Source of the DNA: Aquilaria yunnanensis
Lineage: Eukaryota; Streptophyta; Magnoliopsida; Malvales; Thymelaeaceae
Length of the DNA: 64,000 bases
Assembly (NCBI GenBank): GCA_039654915.1
Contig: CM077594.1
Location: 12,242,001-12,306,000, forward strand
Direction of reading: 5' to 3'
In this document: piece by piece, positions 1 to 10,133 of the stretch
How the letters are laid out: every line of letters starts with the position of its first letter
How positions within the stretch are numbered: position 1 is the stretch's first letter
The notes under the pieces: model-generated
What the model was told of the DNA's origin: nothing
The model's input: only the letters and a program-made list of their open reading frames with translations
Databases searched by the model: none
Made by a program: the position numbers and the translations under genes

Positions 1-925
1 TTAGTGAGGACTTTGAAGAATGCTCGGCACCGATCTCCATATCTGAAAATAAACCTACTAAGAGAGGTTATCCTTCCAGTGAGTCTTGCACATCTTTTAT
101 TGTAACGGGAGTTCAGAATTCGAGTATAGCCCTGATTTTCTCCGGGTTAGCATCAATGCCACTTTCTGATACCATGTACCCAAGAAACTTTCCCGAGGTC
201 ACTCCGAAGATGCACTTTTCGGGATTAAGGCGGATCCCGAAGGTTCTGAGCTGGTGGAACGTTTCCTTTAGATCTGCGACATGGTCGTTAGACAGCTTGC
301 TCTTAACTATCATGTTGTCGACGTAGACTTCCATGTTTCTCCCTATTTGGTCACTGAAGACCTTACTCATCAACCTCTGGTAAATGGCTCCTGCATTTTT
401 TAGCCCGAAGGGCATCTTGATGTAACAATATGTTCCACCTTCGGTGATGAAGGCGGTTTTTTCCTCGTCTTCGGGGTCCATCCTTATTTGATGATACCCA
501 CTGAAAGCATCGAGGAAAGTTAGGAGCCTGTATTCGGCAGTTGAGTCTACCAATCGGTCTATTGGGGGGAGAGGGTATGAATCCTTTGGGCAAGCATCGT
601 TCAAGTTTCTGAAGTCAATGCACATCCGGAGCTTACTGGTCACTTCTTTTGTAGCAATAACCACATTGCTCAACCATTCGAAGTACTTGACCTCCCTGAT
701 TACATCAGCGTCCAATAAGTGCTGGACTTCGGTTTGGACGAAGTCATTTTTGTGGGCCGAGATGCCCCGTTTCTTTTGCCGGACAGGTTTTGCTTCCGGG
801 CTTACTTTAAGGCTGTGCTGTACTACGCGAGGACTTACCCCCGGCATATCTTTCGGCGAGTAGGCAAACAAGTCTTTATTCATCAGTAGAAAGGATACAA
901 GTTTTTTCTTGTCACCTTCGGCCAA
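1..925 (-). pseudogene. Reverse transcriptase of element E, broken
   Basis: This is the RT domain of a Tat-lineage polyprotein, which copies element RNA into cDNA in the virus-like particle. Reading from 925 leftward it shows the RT core: KLRMCIDFRNLND, the LLTFLDAFSGYHQI block with its first catalytic Asp, the MPFGLKNAGA block, and a catalytic box that reads YVDN instead of YVDD. The second Asp codon has become AAC. A TGA near 111-113 replaces an Arg codon that is CGA in A1, and a one-base loss follows shortly afterwards toward position 1. The changes are largely C-to-T or G-to-A, as expected for methylated DNA. The fragment cannot encode active RT. Confidence 0.9.
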
Positions 926-953
926 ATTTTTCCCTATTCGGGTACTTCGGCCT
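1..953 (-). mobile_element. Element E (Tat-lineage Ty3/gypsy), left segment
   Basis: This is the pol part of a minus-strand LTR retrotransposon that continues past the left edge. It stops exactly where the A1 LTR begins at 954 and resumes at 23052. The joined flanks read through the same protease-to-RT linker that is uninterrupted in A1 and A2. The 5 bases before A1 (949-953, ggcct) and after it (23052-23056, agcct) form a target duplication with one G-to-A change. The 3' LTR of E lies outside the window. Confidence 0.9.
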
Positions 954-1888
954 TGATAGCCAAAGGCTATTGCCTCCTCGGTAGTAACTCCGCGCCAGAA
1001 TATTGGCCGAAGAGTCTGACGTCACCCAAGAGAGGATCTTTTTACTGACCTCAGAAGGTGCGAAGTCAAACACTATGAGCTCGAGACTTCGGTAGCTCGT
1101 CAGGAATTCCGAGGACAACACCGTCTCCATCGAGGGGCCAAACTGACCGTCTTCGGGTAAGAGAGCCATCTCTCTGAAGCAAGGGAGAATCTCCCCGAAG
1201 GAAGAGGCCCCAAAGAGGTCTTCCCCGAACAAGAAACACCTGAACAAGGGAATCCCCGAACTATGGGTGTGAGTCCCGAAGAAGGTGTTCATCAAGGGCG
1301 CTCCCAGAACTATGGGATAGATCCCGAATGAGGTGCTCGCACCGAAGGGCGACCTCGCCCAGGGAACCTCGGGAGTACGGTATGAGCATTTAAGGAGCCT
1401 CTGACATGTCGCCTACAAGCCCTACACGTCACATCTGAACGGCGAACTGACACGCCGCAGCCGTCCCAGTCCTGACACAACCTGTCCGGGTCCAGCGCTA
1501 AAAGAGGCTGCAAACAGCTACCTGTCCCCTAGGTCCAAAGAGACAGATCAAATCCGATCGAACACATGTCATGATCTGAACGGACCAGCTACTCCTATAA
1601 ATACTAGGAAATGGGACTGGGCAAAGGATGGGCATTTTTCCTCCCTCTGAGAAAATACAAAACAGGCAAGACACTTGATCCCTTAGTGTTCTTCCTCCAC
1701 TTTCACTCAGAAAACTAACTTGGGCGTCGGAGGGTCCTCCCCGGAAAAGCAAACCGGGGACCTCCTAACCTCTTCTTTGAGCTTTTCAGGCACACTCAGC
1801 TAGGAAACCAGAGCTCCAGGCGCTCGCCTCCTCAGGAAGTCTCTCTGCCTGTCAACATGACAGCAAACGAAGATGCTTCGGGGCATCA
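954..1888 (+). repeat. 5' LTR of A1
   Basis: It begins TGATAGCC and ends GGGCATCA. The same 935 bp recur at 22117-23051. The first 20 bases contain an inverted repeat (ATAGCC-AAA-GGCTAT). The promoter has TATAAATA at 1596-1603, with AACACATGTC exactly 35 bases upstream at 1561. The gag start codon lies inside this LTR, at 1857, 32 bases from its end. Confidence 0.95.
1596..1603 (+). promoter_or_regulatory. TATA box of the A1 LTR promoter
   Basis: TATAAATA sits in a block (ACTCCTATAAATAC) conserved in the LTRs of A1, A2, B and E. A G-box-like decamer starts 35 bases upstream in all of them, although in A1 it reads AACACATGTC rather than AACACGTGTC. This is the expected site of RNA polymerase II initiation for the genomic RNA. 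Confidence 0.75.
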
Positions 1889-3254
1889 TTTGGCGCCGTC
1901 TGTGGGAAACTACTCCCAGGTAGCTGTTGTCGAAACTCGGCGTTCGAAGGACAAAGGACTCCCGAAGTCCCCGTCCGTGCCTGAGACCCAACCAGCTACC
2001 GAACAAAGTCCCCCAGAGGCTTCCTTGCCTGAAGAGGAACGCCCTCTTGTCATCACCATGGGTTTTTTACGAGACTTTCAGAGGTCTGTTGTGGCTGAAA
2101 TGACACAACAGATAGACCGAAGGTGGCCGCAACCAGCCCAAGCGCAAAAACCCACTTCGCCAGCACGACCTCGGGAGAAAAGCCCAAGGGCAACCCATCA
2201 TAGCTCGGGAAGTGGGGAGCCACGGGAAGAGTCCTCGACAGATAACTTGCCCCTCGGAGCACGGCTGGCGGAAAGAGCGAGGTCTGAACGACCCGAAGTC
2301 CCGCCCAGAAGAGGTTTGTCACCAGAAGGAAAGTCCCCCTCACCTCGGTACCGAAGTCGCTCCCCGAAGAGACGGCAACAGCCCTTTTGCCCAAGAACCT
2401 CCAAGCACCGGGAAGAGGAGCCCAGTGCTACGCTGCTCCTGGAAAAAGTCTTGGCAAGACTGGAGAGAGTGGAACAGCAGGTGGCACGCAAGCCTGTTTG
2501 GGCTAGGCTAACTGAGACCGTCTCTGGAGATGAAACTCCTTTCGCCCGAACAGTGGTCGAGGCGGCCATGCCAAGTGACTTCAGGCTACCTCGGCTAGAG
2601 ACCTATGAGGGTCGGACTGATCCCCAGGCCCACCTAACAAAGTACAAACGCAGCATGGTGCTACACGGGGCTGATGATGCTATGCTCTGCAAGTGCTTTG
2701 AAGTCACCCTCGCAGGACCAACAACTGCCTGGTACAATTCCCTGCCTCCCGGAAACATCAAGGGGTTCCAGGAGCTGTCCACAGCGTTCACCCAACAGTT
2801 CATTGGGAGCAAGCCGACGGCGAAGATGCCCGTCCAGATGTTTGACATAGCACAAAGAAACGGGGAGACCATCCGTGGCTATGTCGAGAGGTTCAACAGA
2901 GAAGCCCTTAGTGTTCCGGACTTTCGTCCCGAAATCCGCATCCTCGCCATGACGAGGGGCCTCCGGAGGGATTCGCACTTGTTTTACGAATTCTCCAAAG
3001 ATCCCCCGGACACGCTGGGAGAATTCTACCGAAGGGCTGAACAACATATGACAGCCGAAGAACTGAGAATGACTGGACCAAAGGCTGACCATATTCACGT
3101 TCGTGGCGAAGGGTCCAGCCAGCAAGCCCGGTGTCCAACGGAACAGTTAGGCCGACCTCGGAGAATACGAGTAGGAGGAAGGAAGCCCCAAAACTTTACA
3201 CCTCTGAGCACCACGAGGGCTAACGTCCTTATGGCGTTGGAAAAACAGGGGGCT
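1857..3254 (+). pseudogene. gag of A1, N-terminal part, cut by insertion of B
   Basis: Gag forms the virus-like particle and packages element RNA. The frame opens with an ATG inside the LTR (1857) and runs through the PBS. It has a long Arg/Ser/Pro-rich, low-complexity N-terminal region, then a retrotransposon gag core around residues 245-350 that includes the CKCFEVTLAGPTTAWYNSLP block and ETIRGYVERFNREAL. It is open for 466 codons. Element B interrupts it at 3255 between GGGCT target copies, and the frame continues cleanly at 14207. The sequence is very close to the A2 gag. The split makes it non-functional as a single gene. Confidence 0.92.
1891..1908 (+). other. Primer-binding site of A1
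   Basis: TGGCGCCGTCTGTGGGAA begins two bases after the LTR end and starts with the TGG that pairs with a tRNA CCA tail. The same 18 bases, or nearly so, follow the 5' LTR in B, A2 and E. The primer tRNA was not identified here. The site lies inside the gag reading frame and is translated as part of HHLAPSVG. Confidence 0.85.
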
Positions 3255-4141
3255 TGATAGCCAAACGCTATCGCCTCTATCTGGCCGAACTCCCTGCCAC
3301 AATGATGGCCAGAAGAAGCTGGCGCTACCCAAGAAAAGGTGCGATCAGGCACCTCGGGAGATAGCCGAAGAGCTCCGAGCCCGGCACGCCAGGAAACCCC
3401 GAGGACACTACTCGCCCCCCCCAAGGTTGTGAACATATCGCCTTCGGAAAAGCGGCACCAAACATAGCGAGCCGAACATGATATCCCCGAAGGCGGAACT
3501 CCCTGAAACTGGGAACCCCCGAACTGAGGGCTTGTTTCCCGAAGAGGCTCTGTCCGAACTAGACGACGAGCTCACCCAGGGACCTCGGGAGTACGGCAGG
3601 AGCATTTATGGAAGCATTTAAGGAAGCCTCTGACACGTCCTTTCACAGACATCATAAAGTTGCCTGAATAGGCGCTCTGACATACGGACGCCATCAGAAT
3701 CACATCATGGCCCATCTCAGCACGTGGCTCAGGACAACCTGCTACCAGTTATCTGTCTCCTATGCCCAGAAACTCAGGGAACATCCGACCGAACACGTGT
3801 CGTGATCTGAACGGGCTAGGCACTCCTATAAACACCAGGAATTAATACTTGGTAGGAGGCTGGTTGGTTGGCCAAACACTGCTCCCACACTCTGAGAAAA
3901 CTACCAGGCGAGATTCTTCAGGCCTTTGTGCTATTTCCTCTGCCTTTTCTCAGCCACCACTGACTTGGGCGTCAGAGGCTCCCCCCCCCCCCCCGGAAAA
4001 ACACTCCGGGGGCCTCCTAACCCTTTGTTTCTGAGTTTTCAGGCACTCTCCTTGGGGCTATCCGTTCCACCAGGCGTTCTTCCTCCCAGAAGTCTCTCCA
4101 TCAGTCACCATGACCATAAACGATGAGGCCCCAGGCCATCA
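3255..4141 (+). repeat. 5' LTR of B
   Basis: It begins TGATAGCC and ends GGCCATCA. Near its start is an inverted repeat, GATAGC-CAAAC-GCTATC. The promoter block has AACACGTGTC at 3792-3801 and TATAAACA at 3827-3834. A poly-C run near 3985 is several bases longer than in the 3' copy and accounts for the length difference. The gag ATG at 4110 lies 32 bases before the LTR end, as in A and E. Confidence 0.95.
3827..3834 (+). promoter_or_regulatory. TATA box of the B LTR promoter
   Basis: TATAAACA sits in the conserved CACTCCTATAAACACCAGG block. A palindromic G-box core CACGTG starts within AACACGTGTC at 3792, 35 bases upstream. The spacing is identical to that in A1, A2 and E. Confidence 0.75.
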
Positions 4142-5730
4142 TTTGGCGCCGTCTGTGGGAACCCGCTCTGAGATCGCCGTCGTTGAGACTCGGCGTTCTA
4201 AGGACAAGAGGCTCCCGAAGTCCCCGTCCGCGCCTGAGATACAACCGGCTGCTGAGCAAACACTCCCAGGGACTTCTGCGCCTGAGGAAGACCGCCCTCT
4301 GGTAATCACCATGAGCTTCTTGAGGGACTTTCAGCGTACGGTCGTGTCTGAAATAACCCAGCAGATCGACCGAAGGTGGCCACAGCAAGCACAGGCCCAG
4401 AGACCCCCCTCACCGACACGCTCTCGGGAGAAAAGCCCCAAGTCTACACATCGCAGTTCGGGGAGTGGAGACCCTCGCGAAGAATCATCCACAGAAAATA
4501 TAGCCCTCGGGAAACGGCCTGTGGGACAAACCGGGTCCAAGAGACCCAGAGTCTCACAGCGAAGTAGTTCGTCGCCTGATGCGAGGTCCTTGTCCCTTCA
4601 GCGCCGAACTCACCCCCTGAAGAGGCGCCGGCGATCTCCATTCCCTGAAGAAGGCCCTAGCGCCACAGTGCTGATGGAGAGGATACTAGCACGGCTGGAC
4701 AGAGTGGAGAAACAAGTGGCCAGAAAACCCGTTTGGGCCAGACTCTCGGGAACATGCTGTGAAGATGACTCGCCATTTATTCAGGCCGTTGTTGAGGCAG
4801 CCATGCCAGGTGACTTCAGAGTACCTCGGTTGGAGATTTATGATGGCCGTACTGATCCACAGGCCCACCTGATGAAGTACAGACGCAGCATGATACTGCA
4901 CGGTGCTGACGACGCTACCATGTGCAAGTGCTTCGAAGTCACCCTCACAGGGCCAGCCACGGCGTGGTACAATTCCTTGCCTTCAGGAACCATCACTGAG
5001 TTCCAGGAGTTGTCCACAGCCTTCACACAGCAATTCATTGGGAGCAGACCTACGGCAAAGATGCCTGTGCAGATGTTCGACATAGAGCAGAGGAATGGAG
5101 AAACCATCCGAGACTATATCGAAAGATTCAACAGGGAAGCTCTGAGCGTCCCAGACTTCAGGCCCGAAATCCGCATTCTTGCCATGACACGAGTTCTCAA
5201 AGGACCCCCCGGAGACCCTCGGAGAATTTTATCGAAGAGCAGAACAGCACATGACCGCCGAAGAACTAAGAATGGCTGGGCCGAAGTCTGATCACCACCG
5301 CGCCGAAGAGTCCAGTCAACAAGCTCGGCATCCTACCGAATACGCAGGACGACCTCGGAGGATGCGAGGAAGGAAACCTCAAAGTTTCACACCATTGAGC
5401 ACTTCACGGACCAACATTCTCATGGCGCTGGAAAGGCAAGGGACGCAGATTCAGCGACCAAGAGCCATGACCACCGATAACAAAAAGAATGCCAAGAAGT
5501 TCTGCCAGTTTCATCGCGACCACGGTCATGACACCGAAGATTGCTTCCAGCTGAAGAAGTACATAGAGTCGCTGATAAAACAGGGCCAACTTCAGAAATA
5601 CCTGAGGATGCCATCCCCGAAAGGCAGAAAAATGGAGGAAGAAAGGGCCGAAGATGAGGACTATGACTCCGATAGGCGGAGAAATAAAAGTCCAAAGAGG
5701 CGCCCTCCACCTCCAGCAGGGGTTATCTAA
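4110..5730 (+). pseudogene. gag of B, broken
   Basis: This is a Gag polyprotein of the same type as A1/A2, with a divergent N-terminus but the same start arrangement (MTINDEAPGHHLAPSVG). The gag core with FEVTLTGPATAWYNSLP is present around residues 250-345. A short deletion of about 28 bp near 5190 removes the GLRRDSHLFYEF block and shifts the frame. The frame resumes in another register and carries the zinc-knuckle-like CQFHRDHGHDTEDC near 5500-5540, then ends at a TAA (5728-5730) where A1 and A2 have a Gln codon. It is not functional. Confidence 0.9.
4144..4161 (+). other. Primer-binding site of B
   Basis: The TGGCGCCGTCTGTGGGAA motif follows the 5' LTR after two bases, as in A1. It is in frame with the gag ATG at 4110 and is translated as part of HHLAPSVG. 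Confidence 0.85.
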
Positions 5731-6483
5731 ACCATCACCACGGGGCTCCCATCCTTGGAAAAAAAGCGAAAAGCCAGAGAAATTGCAGTCATGGAATATC
5801 AAAGTCCATCAGAGAAGCTGGCTCGCAAAGATGGCTCCACCGTCGTCTTCCCCCACGATGACCCGCTACTGATTATGGCGAAAGTAGGGAACTGGGATGT
5901 CAAAAGAGTGTTGCTTGATGGCTCAAACGCTGACGTCCTATTCTCGCACCTGCTGCCGAACTTGGGCATCTCTAGCAGCGAACTGAAGCCTGTCACCTCG
6001 CCCACTTTTGGGGTTGGACCATCTGAACTCCCCGTCCTCGAATGGATCGACCTCCGACTGATGATGAAAGGGACTTCGGTGAACGGAGCAGCTGAGTTGT
6101 ACGCCTCCACAATGGCGAGATTCATCGTCATGGACATCCCGTCCTCGTACAACGCCATCCTTGGAAGGCAGACAATGGGGAACCTGCACATTCGCCCTGA
6201 TGTGAAGTACTTGACTGTCACATTCGCCACCAAGGTTGGAGACGCAGAGGTCTTCATAGACCAAGCCGAGGTACGAAAGGTGTTTATAAAAGCACGGAAA
6301 GCTCCGGCAAGCAACCTCGCGCAAACGATGGAGGCAAGGGCACCAGAAAAAAGCAAAGAAGAAGATCTCGCCAAGACAGAAATGGAAGCAATAGAGCTTG
6401 TCCCAGGTCAATCTGCCCGAATATGGAAGAGCTTGGCCGAAGGTGACAAAGAAAAAACTTGTATCCTTTCTGCTGAAAAATAA
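5731..6483 (+). pseudogene. Aspartic protease region of B
   Basis: This is the retropepsin-like protease that would process the polyprotein. The region keeps EIAVMEYQSP, PHDDPLLIMAKVGNWDVKRV and the terminal YNAILGRQ motif. The active-site stretch reads LLDGSN, whereas A1, A2 and E have LLDDGSN, so one Asp codon is missing and the normal Asp-x-Gly arrangement is disturbed. An extra A in an A-run near 6450-6458 shifts the frame and produces the TAA at 6481. Confidence 0.85.
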
Positions 6484-8336
6484 AGATCTGTTTGCCTACT
6501 AGCCAAAAGATATGCCGGGGGTGAACCCTGGCGTAATACAGCACAGCCTCAAAGTAAGTCCGGCAAAAGAAACGAAGCATCTCAGCCCACAAAAGTAACT
6601 TTGTCAAAACCGAAGTCCAGCGTCTCCTAGATGTTGAAGTTATCAGGGAGGTCAAGTACCCCGAATGGTTAAGCAACATGGTCATCGCCACAAAAGAAGG
6701 TAACAGCAAACTCCGGATGTGCATCGACTTCAGAAACTTGAACGATGCTTGCCCAAAAGACTCATACCCCCTGCTGCCAATAGATCAATTGGTAGATTTA
6801 ACTGCTGAATATGGGCTCCTAAGTTTCCTAGACGCATTCAATGGCTACTATCAGATAAGGATGGACCCCGAAGATGAAGAGAAGACTGCCTTCATCACCG
6901 GGGGAGGAACATACTGCTATATCAGGATGCCATTCGGGCTCAAAAATGCAGGAGCCACCTACCAGAGGCCGACGAACAAGGTCTTCAAAGACCAAATGGG
7001 GAGAAACATGGAGGTGTATGTTGATGATATGATAGTCAAGAGCAAGCTGCCTGGCTACCACGTTGCAGATTTAGAGGAAACCTTCCAAAAGCTCAGAGCC
7101 TTCGGGATCCGCCTTAATCCTGAAAAGTGCATCTTCGGGGTGACCTCGGGAAAATTCCTTGGGTACATGGTATCCGAAAGAGGCATCGACGCTAACCCCG
7201 AGAAGATTAAGGCTCTGCTTGAATTCCGAACTCCTGCCACAGTCAAAGATGTGCAGAGACTCACTGGAAGAATAACCTCTCTGAGCAGGTTTATTTCCAG
7301 GTACGGAGATAGGTGTAGACCTTTCTTCAAAGTCCTCACAAAGGCAACAAAAATGGAAGGCGACCTCGGAAGAAATGATCATCCTTGGGATGAAGATTGC
7401 CAAAAGGCCTAGGAAGAACTCAAAGTCTACCTGGCCAGCCTGCCGACTCTGCGACAACCTCGGGAGCGAGAGCCCCCCGTATTGTACCTCGCCATCACAG
7501 AAAAAGCTGTGAGCTCGGTCTTCGTGAAAGAAGAAGGGTCAAAGCAATGGCTGGTCCACTATGTCAGCAAGTCCCTGCATGGCGCCGAAGTCAGGTACCC
7601 TTTGCTTCAAAAAGCTATATATGCCTTGGTGCTTGTAGGGAGAAGGCTGCGACCATACTTTCAGGCTCACCCCATCATCGTCCGAAGTAGTCTGCCGCTA
7701 CGGGATGTCATAAAGAGAGTTGATCATTCGGGAAGGCTCTCCAAGTGGTGCATAGAGCTGGGCGAATACGAAATCACGTATGAGCCTCGGAAGGCCATAA
7801 AAGCTCAAGCACTGGCAGATTTTATCGCCGAAATACCCACCACTGAGGAGAGCCACTCGGATCCAAAAGAGGGTGAGCCAGAATGGACCTTGCACGTAGA
7901 CGGAGCCTCGGGGTCCGAACACCAGGGAGCTGGAGTGATTATCAGGGGCCCCGAAGGCCTGGAGGTAATGAAGGCTATCGAGTTCAGCTTCAACGTCACC
8001 AATAATGTAGCTGAGTGTGAAGCCCTTATAACGGGATTGCGCTTGGCCAGAAAGATTGGCGTGAGAAACTTAAAGGCTCACAGCGATTCCCAGCTGGTAG
8101 TTTGGCAGGCGGCAGGAGAATAAGGGGCGAAGGACCCGATCTTGGCAAAATATCATGAGATAGTAGCAAAGCCTATCCAAGAGTTTGACGCCGTACGGGT
8201 CGAAAATGTACCTCGGCGGAATAACACTGAAACCGATTGCTTGGCGAAGATGAAAACATATACCGAGTTGCTAGACCATTGGAGCATCTCAGTGCTGAGC
8301 ATGATGACCTCGGGAACAGGGTGGAGGACCCAATAA
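6484..8336 (+). pseudogene. RT, RNase H and archaeal-type RNase H of B, broken
   Basis: The RT core is recognisable between 6678 and 7250 (KLRMCIDFRNLND, LLSFLDAFNGYYQI, catalytic YVDD). It is followed by a degenerate first RNase H (7490-7700) and a second, archaeal-type RNase H (7885-8260: HVDGASGSEHQGAG, CEALITGLRLA, AHSDSQLVVW). Lesions relative to A1 and A2 are a TAG at 6500-6502, a small deletion near 6567, TAG at 7410-7412 (Trp codon in A1), TAA at 8121-8123, and further frame loss with a TAA near 8334. A Leu-to-Pro change follows YQR in the RT. No active enzyme is expected. Confidence 0.9.
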
Positions 8337-8339
8337 AAA

Positions 8340-9473
8340 GATACCTCACAGAGAATTTGCTCCCCGAAGACCGCGGCGATGCTGCAAGACTGCGAAGACG
8401 CTCCGGAAGATTCTTCCCGATTGGCGAAGAGTTATATCGGCAGGTGTGGTTCACACATTGGAACTGATGCCCTGGCAGCAGTGATACTCCGCCAAGGATG
8501 CTTCTGGCCTACCCTGAGAAAGGACACAAGACAGTTCGTCCGGAAATGTGGTAGCTGCCAGAGACACGCAAAAATCCAGAAGACACCCTCGGAAGTGGTA
8601 ACTTCGGCAGACTATCCTTGGCCCTTCGCAGTCTGGGGTATAGACCTTATTGGGCCACTCCCCACAGCACCCGGAGGCATGAAATTCTGCATTGTAGCAG
8701 TGGACTATTTCTCAAAGTGGGTGGAGGCAGAACCACTAGAAACTATCTCGGCAAAAGAAGTGCAGAAGTTCCTATGGGAGAACATCGTATGCAGATTTGG
8801 CATACCGAGGGTACTAGTAGCTGATAATGGATCCCAGTTCACAGACAAAGGATTCCAAGAATCCATCAGCGACCTCGGGATAAAGATGCACTTCGCCCCA
8901 ATAGCTCACCCCCAAAGCAACGGGCAGGTGGAAGTATCGAACAGGACCATAAAAGATGGCCTGAAAAAGAGACTAGGGAATGCCAAAGGGAAATGGCCAG
9001 GAGAACTCCAAAGTGTACTATGGAGCTACCGAACGACGCCCCGAAGAGCCACAGGGGAGACTCCTTTCTCACTCGGAACAGAGTCCATTATCCCACTAGA
9101 GGTAGTTTAACCTTTAGTACGGGTGCAAGTATTTGGTGAAGGTGGTAATGACCTCGGCCTGAGAACCAATCTCGATCTTGTGGCCGAACACAGAGAAATA
9201 GCCGAGCTGAGAAGAAAAGCTTTTCAACAAAGAGTGACCGCGGCTGTAAACTTACGGGCCAGGCCAAAAGAAATCAAGAAGGGAGACCTCGTTCCCCGAA
9301 AGGCCGACTTCGCACCCCGAAGGCCATCCCATGGCGTACTTCGCGCAAACTGGGAAGGACCCTATCTGGTTCTCGACAAAGTACGAAAAGGCGTGTACAA
9401 GCTTGGCGATGCCGAAGGCGTAGAATTGAAGAACACTTGGCAGTCAGACGCCTTGAAAAAATTCTACGCTTAA
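8340..9473 (+). pseudogene. Integrase of B, broken
   Basis: This is a retroviral-type integrase that would insert cDNA into chromosomes. The zinc-binding end is present in part (HIGTDALAAVILRQG, KCGSCQRHA), but about 77 bp before it are missing near 8443 relative to A1. The catalytic core shows WGIDLIGPLP, VADNGSQFTD and SNGQVEVSNRT, that is Asp, Asp and Glu. A TAA at 9108-9110 replaces a Gln codon, and three bases appear to be lost in the SLVFGTE block just before it. The C-terminal part (GPYLVLDKVRKGVYKL) is open to the natural stop at 9471-9473. Confidence 0.9.
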
Positions 9474-9594
9474 GGTTGGGCGGAGGAGTTATGTTGTACA
9501 GAATGGCCTTGAGAAAAATTCTTAAGCGTACAGAAGTTAGGCAAAACAAATTTCCGCAAAAGTGCTCGCCATGATAAAGCGTAGATATTACTTT

Positions 9595-10010
9595 CCGAAG
9601 TCCCTTGAGCCATCTCGCTCGGGAAATATGGAAAACAAAAAATCTCACAGAAGTACTCGCCATAGCCAGCGCAGGGATAATTTTCCAAACTCCCTTGAGC
9701 GAACATGCTCGGGAAAATGGGAAGTGAAAAATCTCGCGAAAGATCTTCCGAAGTCCCTTGAGCAAACATGCTCGGGACAACTGGAAAAACAAAAAATTTG
9801 ACTGGAGGTTTTCCGAAGTCCCTTGAGCAATCATGTTCGGGGTAAATGGGAAATGCAAAAGCCTGCGAAAAGACTTAGTCAAATTTTTTCAGGCCTTCCA
9901 GAAAGTCCTTCGAGCAAGCGCACTCGGGACAAAGGAAGGTAAAAAAGTTTCTTTAATCGCAGGTTTTCCGAAGTCTCTTGAGCGAACGTGTTCGGGACAA
10001 TGGAAATGAA
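9595..10010 (+). repeat. Irregular hairpin repeats between pol and the antisense gene of B
   Basis: Six copies of a core like CCGAAGTCCCTTGAGCAAAC-ATGCTCGGGA start near 9601, 9691, 9753, 9818, 9905 and 9974. Spacing varies from about 60 to 90 bp. The core contains short arms such as GAGCA/TGCTC around a 4-base loop. It is the same motif that forms regular 55-bp tandem arrays in A1 and A2. Confidence 0.85.
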
Positions 10011-10133
10011 GAAACTTGCAAGAAAAGACTTAGCCAAAAAAATCTTCATTAAAAGCAAAGCTGCTTTACAGTAAAGAACTGCCCGAAGAAGGATTACAAA
10101 ATAGAAGGGAAGGAAAAGGGGCCCTAAAATAGC

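Noticed and set aside
3980..3999. Poly-C length difference between the two B LTRs as a sign of age
   Set aside because: Homopolymer length is unreliable in replication and sequencing, so it was left out of the divergence count.
5799..6374. Long minus-strand open frame opposite the B protease
   Set aside because: It mirrors the coding frame of the protease on the other strand. Similar shadows appear opposite the A1 and A2 proteases and it has no independent support.
9274..9882. Minus-strand open frame across the end of B integrase and the hairpin repeats
   Set aside because: Its sequence is a translation of the repeat units and the integrase complement. The 55-bp arrays in A1 and A2 give similar low-complexity frames in several registers.
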